Of a DNA stretch of 35,995 nt, positions 35,910 to 35,995 are shown in pieces. The translations under genes were made by a program, and so were the position numbers. The stretch is taken from the NCBI GenBank assembly GCA_964390945.1, contig CAYMIV010000009.1:1-35995 (forward strand), read 5' to 3'. The notes beneath the pieces are model-generated. The model searched no databases. It saw only the letters and a list, made by a program, of their open reading frames with translations, and was not told where the DNA came from. Source of the DNA: Damh-18 sp964390945 (GTDB lineage Bacteria; Patescibacteriota; Minisyncoccia; Phycocordibacterales; UBA918). Position 1 is the first letter of the stretch; each line of letters starts with the position of its first letter.

Positions 35910-35995
35910 AAACAAAATTGCTCATCCGCAGTGTCGGGCCACGGTAATTTGGAACTCACCGTATGTTGAATACGACTCGTCCCAAATTCCTTGCC

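Overview
The window looks like a chromosomal segment of a Patescibacteria (CPR) bacterium, probably from the Parcubacteria side. This is inferred from compact single-copy housekeeping genes, many lineage-typical small membrane proteins, a class I ribonucleotide reductase with an unusual N-terminus, a dimeric-type GlyRS, a short MetRS and very short intergenic spaces. No rRNA, canonical tRNA, CRISPR array or recognisable transposase was found.

Layout. Positions 1-1600 form an accessory patch. A 55-bp direct repeat (1-55 and 1046-1100) brackets an AT-rich GNAT-like gene, and the second copy is one end of a ~200-nt, highly foldable element with a 12-bp closing stem and an H-type pseudoknot. A NADAR-family gene follows. 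Positions 1600-4120 carry a divergent ClpP-like protease (minus strand), several very small genes (one with a TTG start) and mscL. Positions 4250-8600 hold nrdA and nrdB. Positions 8700-10550 encode a membrane-anchored matrixin-like protease and a SIMPL/DUF541 protein. Positions 10600-12110 are secE-nusG-rplK, without rplA. Positions 12228-18006 form a deoxynucleotide/thymidylate island: Nudix hydrolase, DHFR, two-domain dCTP deaminase, thymidylate synthase, dTMP kinase, dUTPase and serine hydroxymethyltransferase. With nrdAB upstream this covers NDP reduction to dTTP plus one-carbon supply. Positions 18068-19525 encode two membrane proteins, the second with a DUF2914 tail. Positions 19755-30987 are rich in aminoacyl-tRNA synthetases (argS, ileS, glyS, metG) with recO and a large surface Ig-repeat protein between them. 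Positions 31045-32438 hold a TrpR-superfamily regulator flanked by two copies of one palindrome, divergent from tatD. The end carries a fusion of two DUF5664-like modules with a DUF4406 domain, a VanY-type carboxypeptidase, rpsF and ssb.

Most notable points: (1) IleRS carries an inserted histidine-phosphatase domain with its catalytic residues intact; (2) the DUF5664x2-DUF4406 fusion suggests a dedicated nucleotide-processing enzyme; (3) the TrpR-like gene has twin palindromic operators, one lying between its promoter and that of tatD; (4) a stop-codon-adjacent hairpin family after nrdB and argS shows a compensatory base-pair change and has expanded after argS into a 94-bp tandem repeat; (5) about a dozen genes have a -10 box (often an extended TGn form) only 6-9 nt before the start codon, which predicts leaderless mRNAs, while a second set of genes has clear Shine-Dalgarno sequences; (6) a structured, partly duplicated RNA-like element lies at the left edge.
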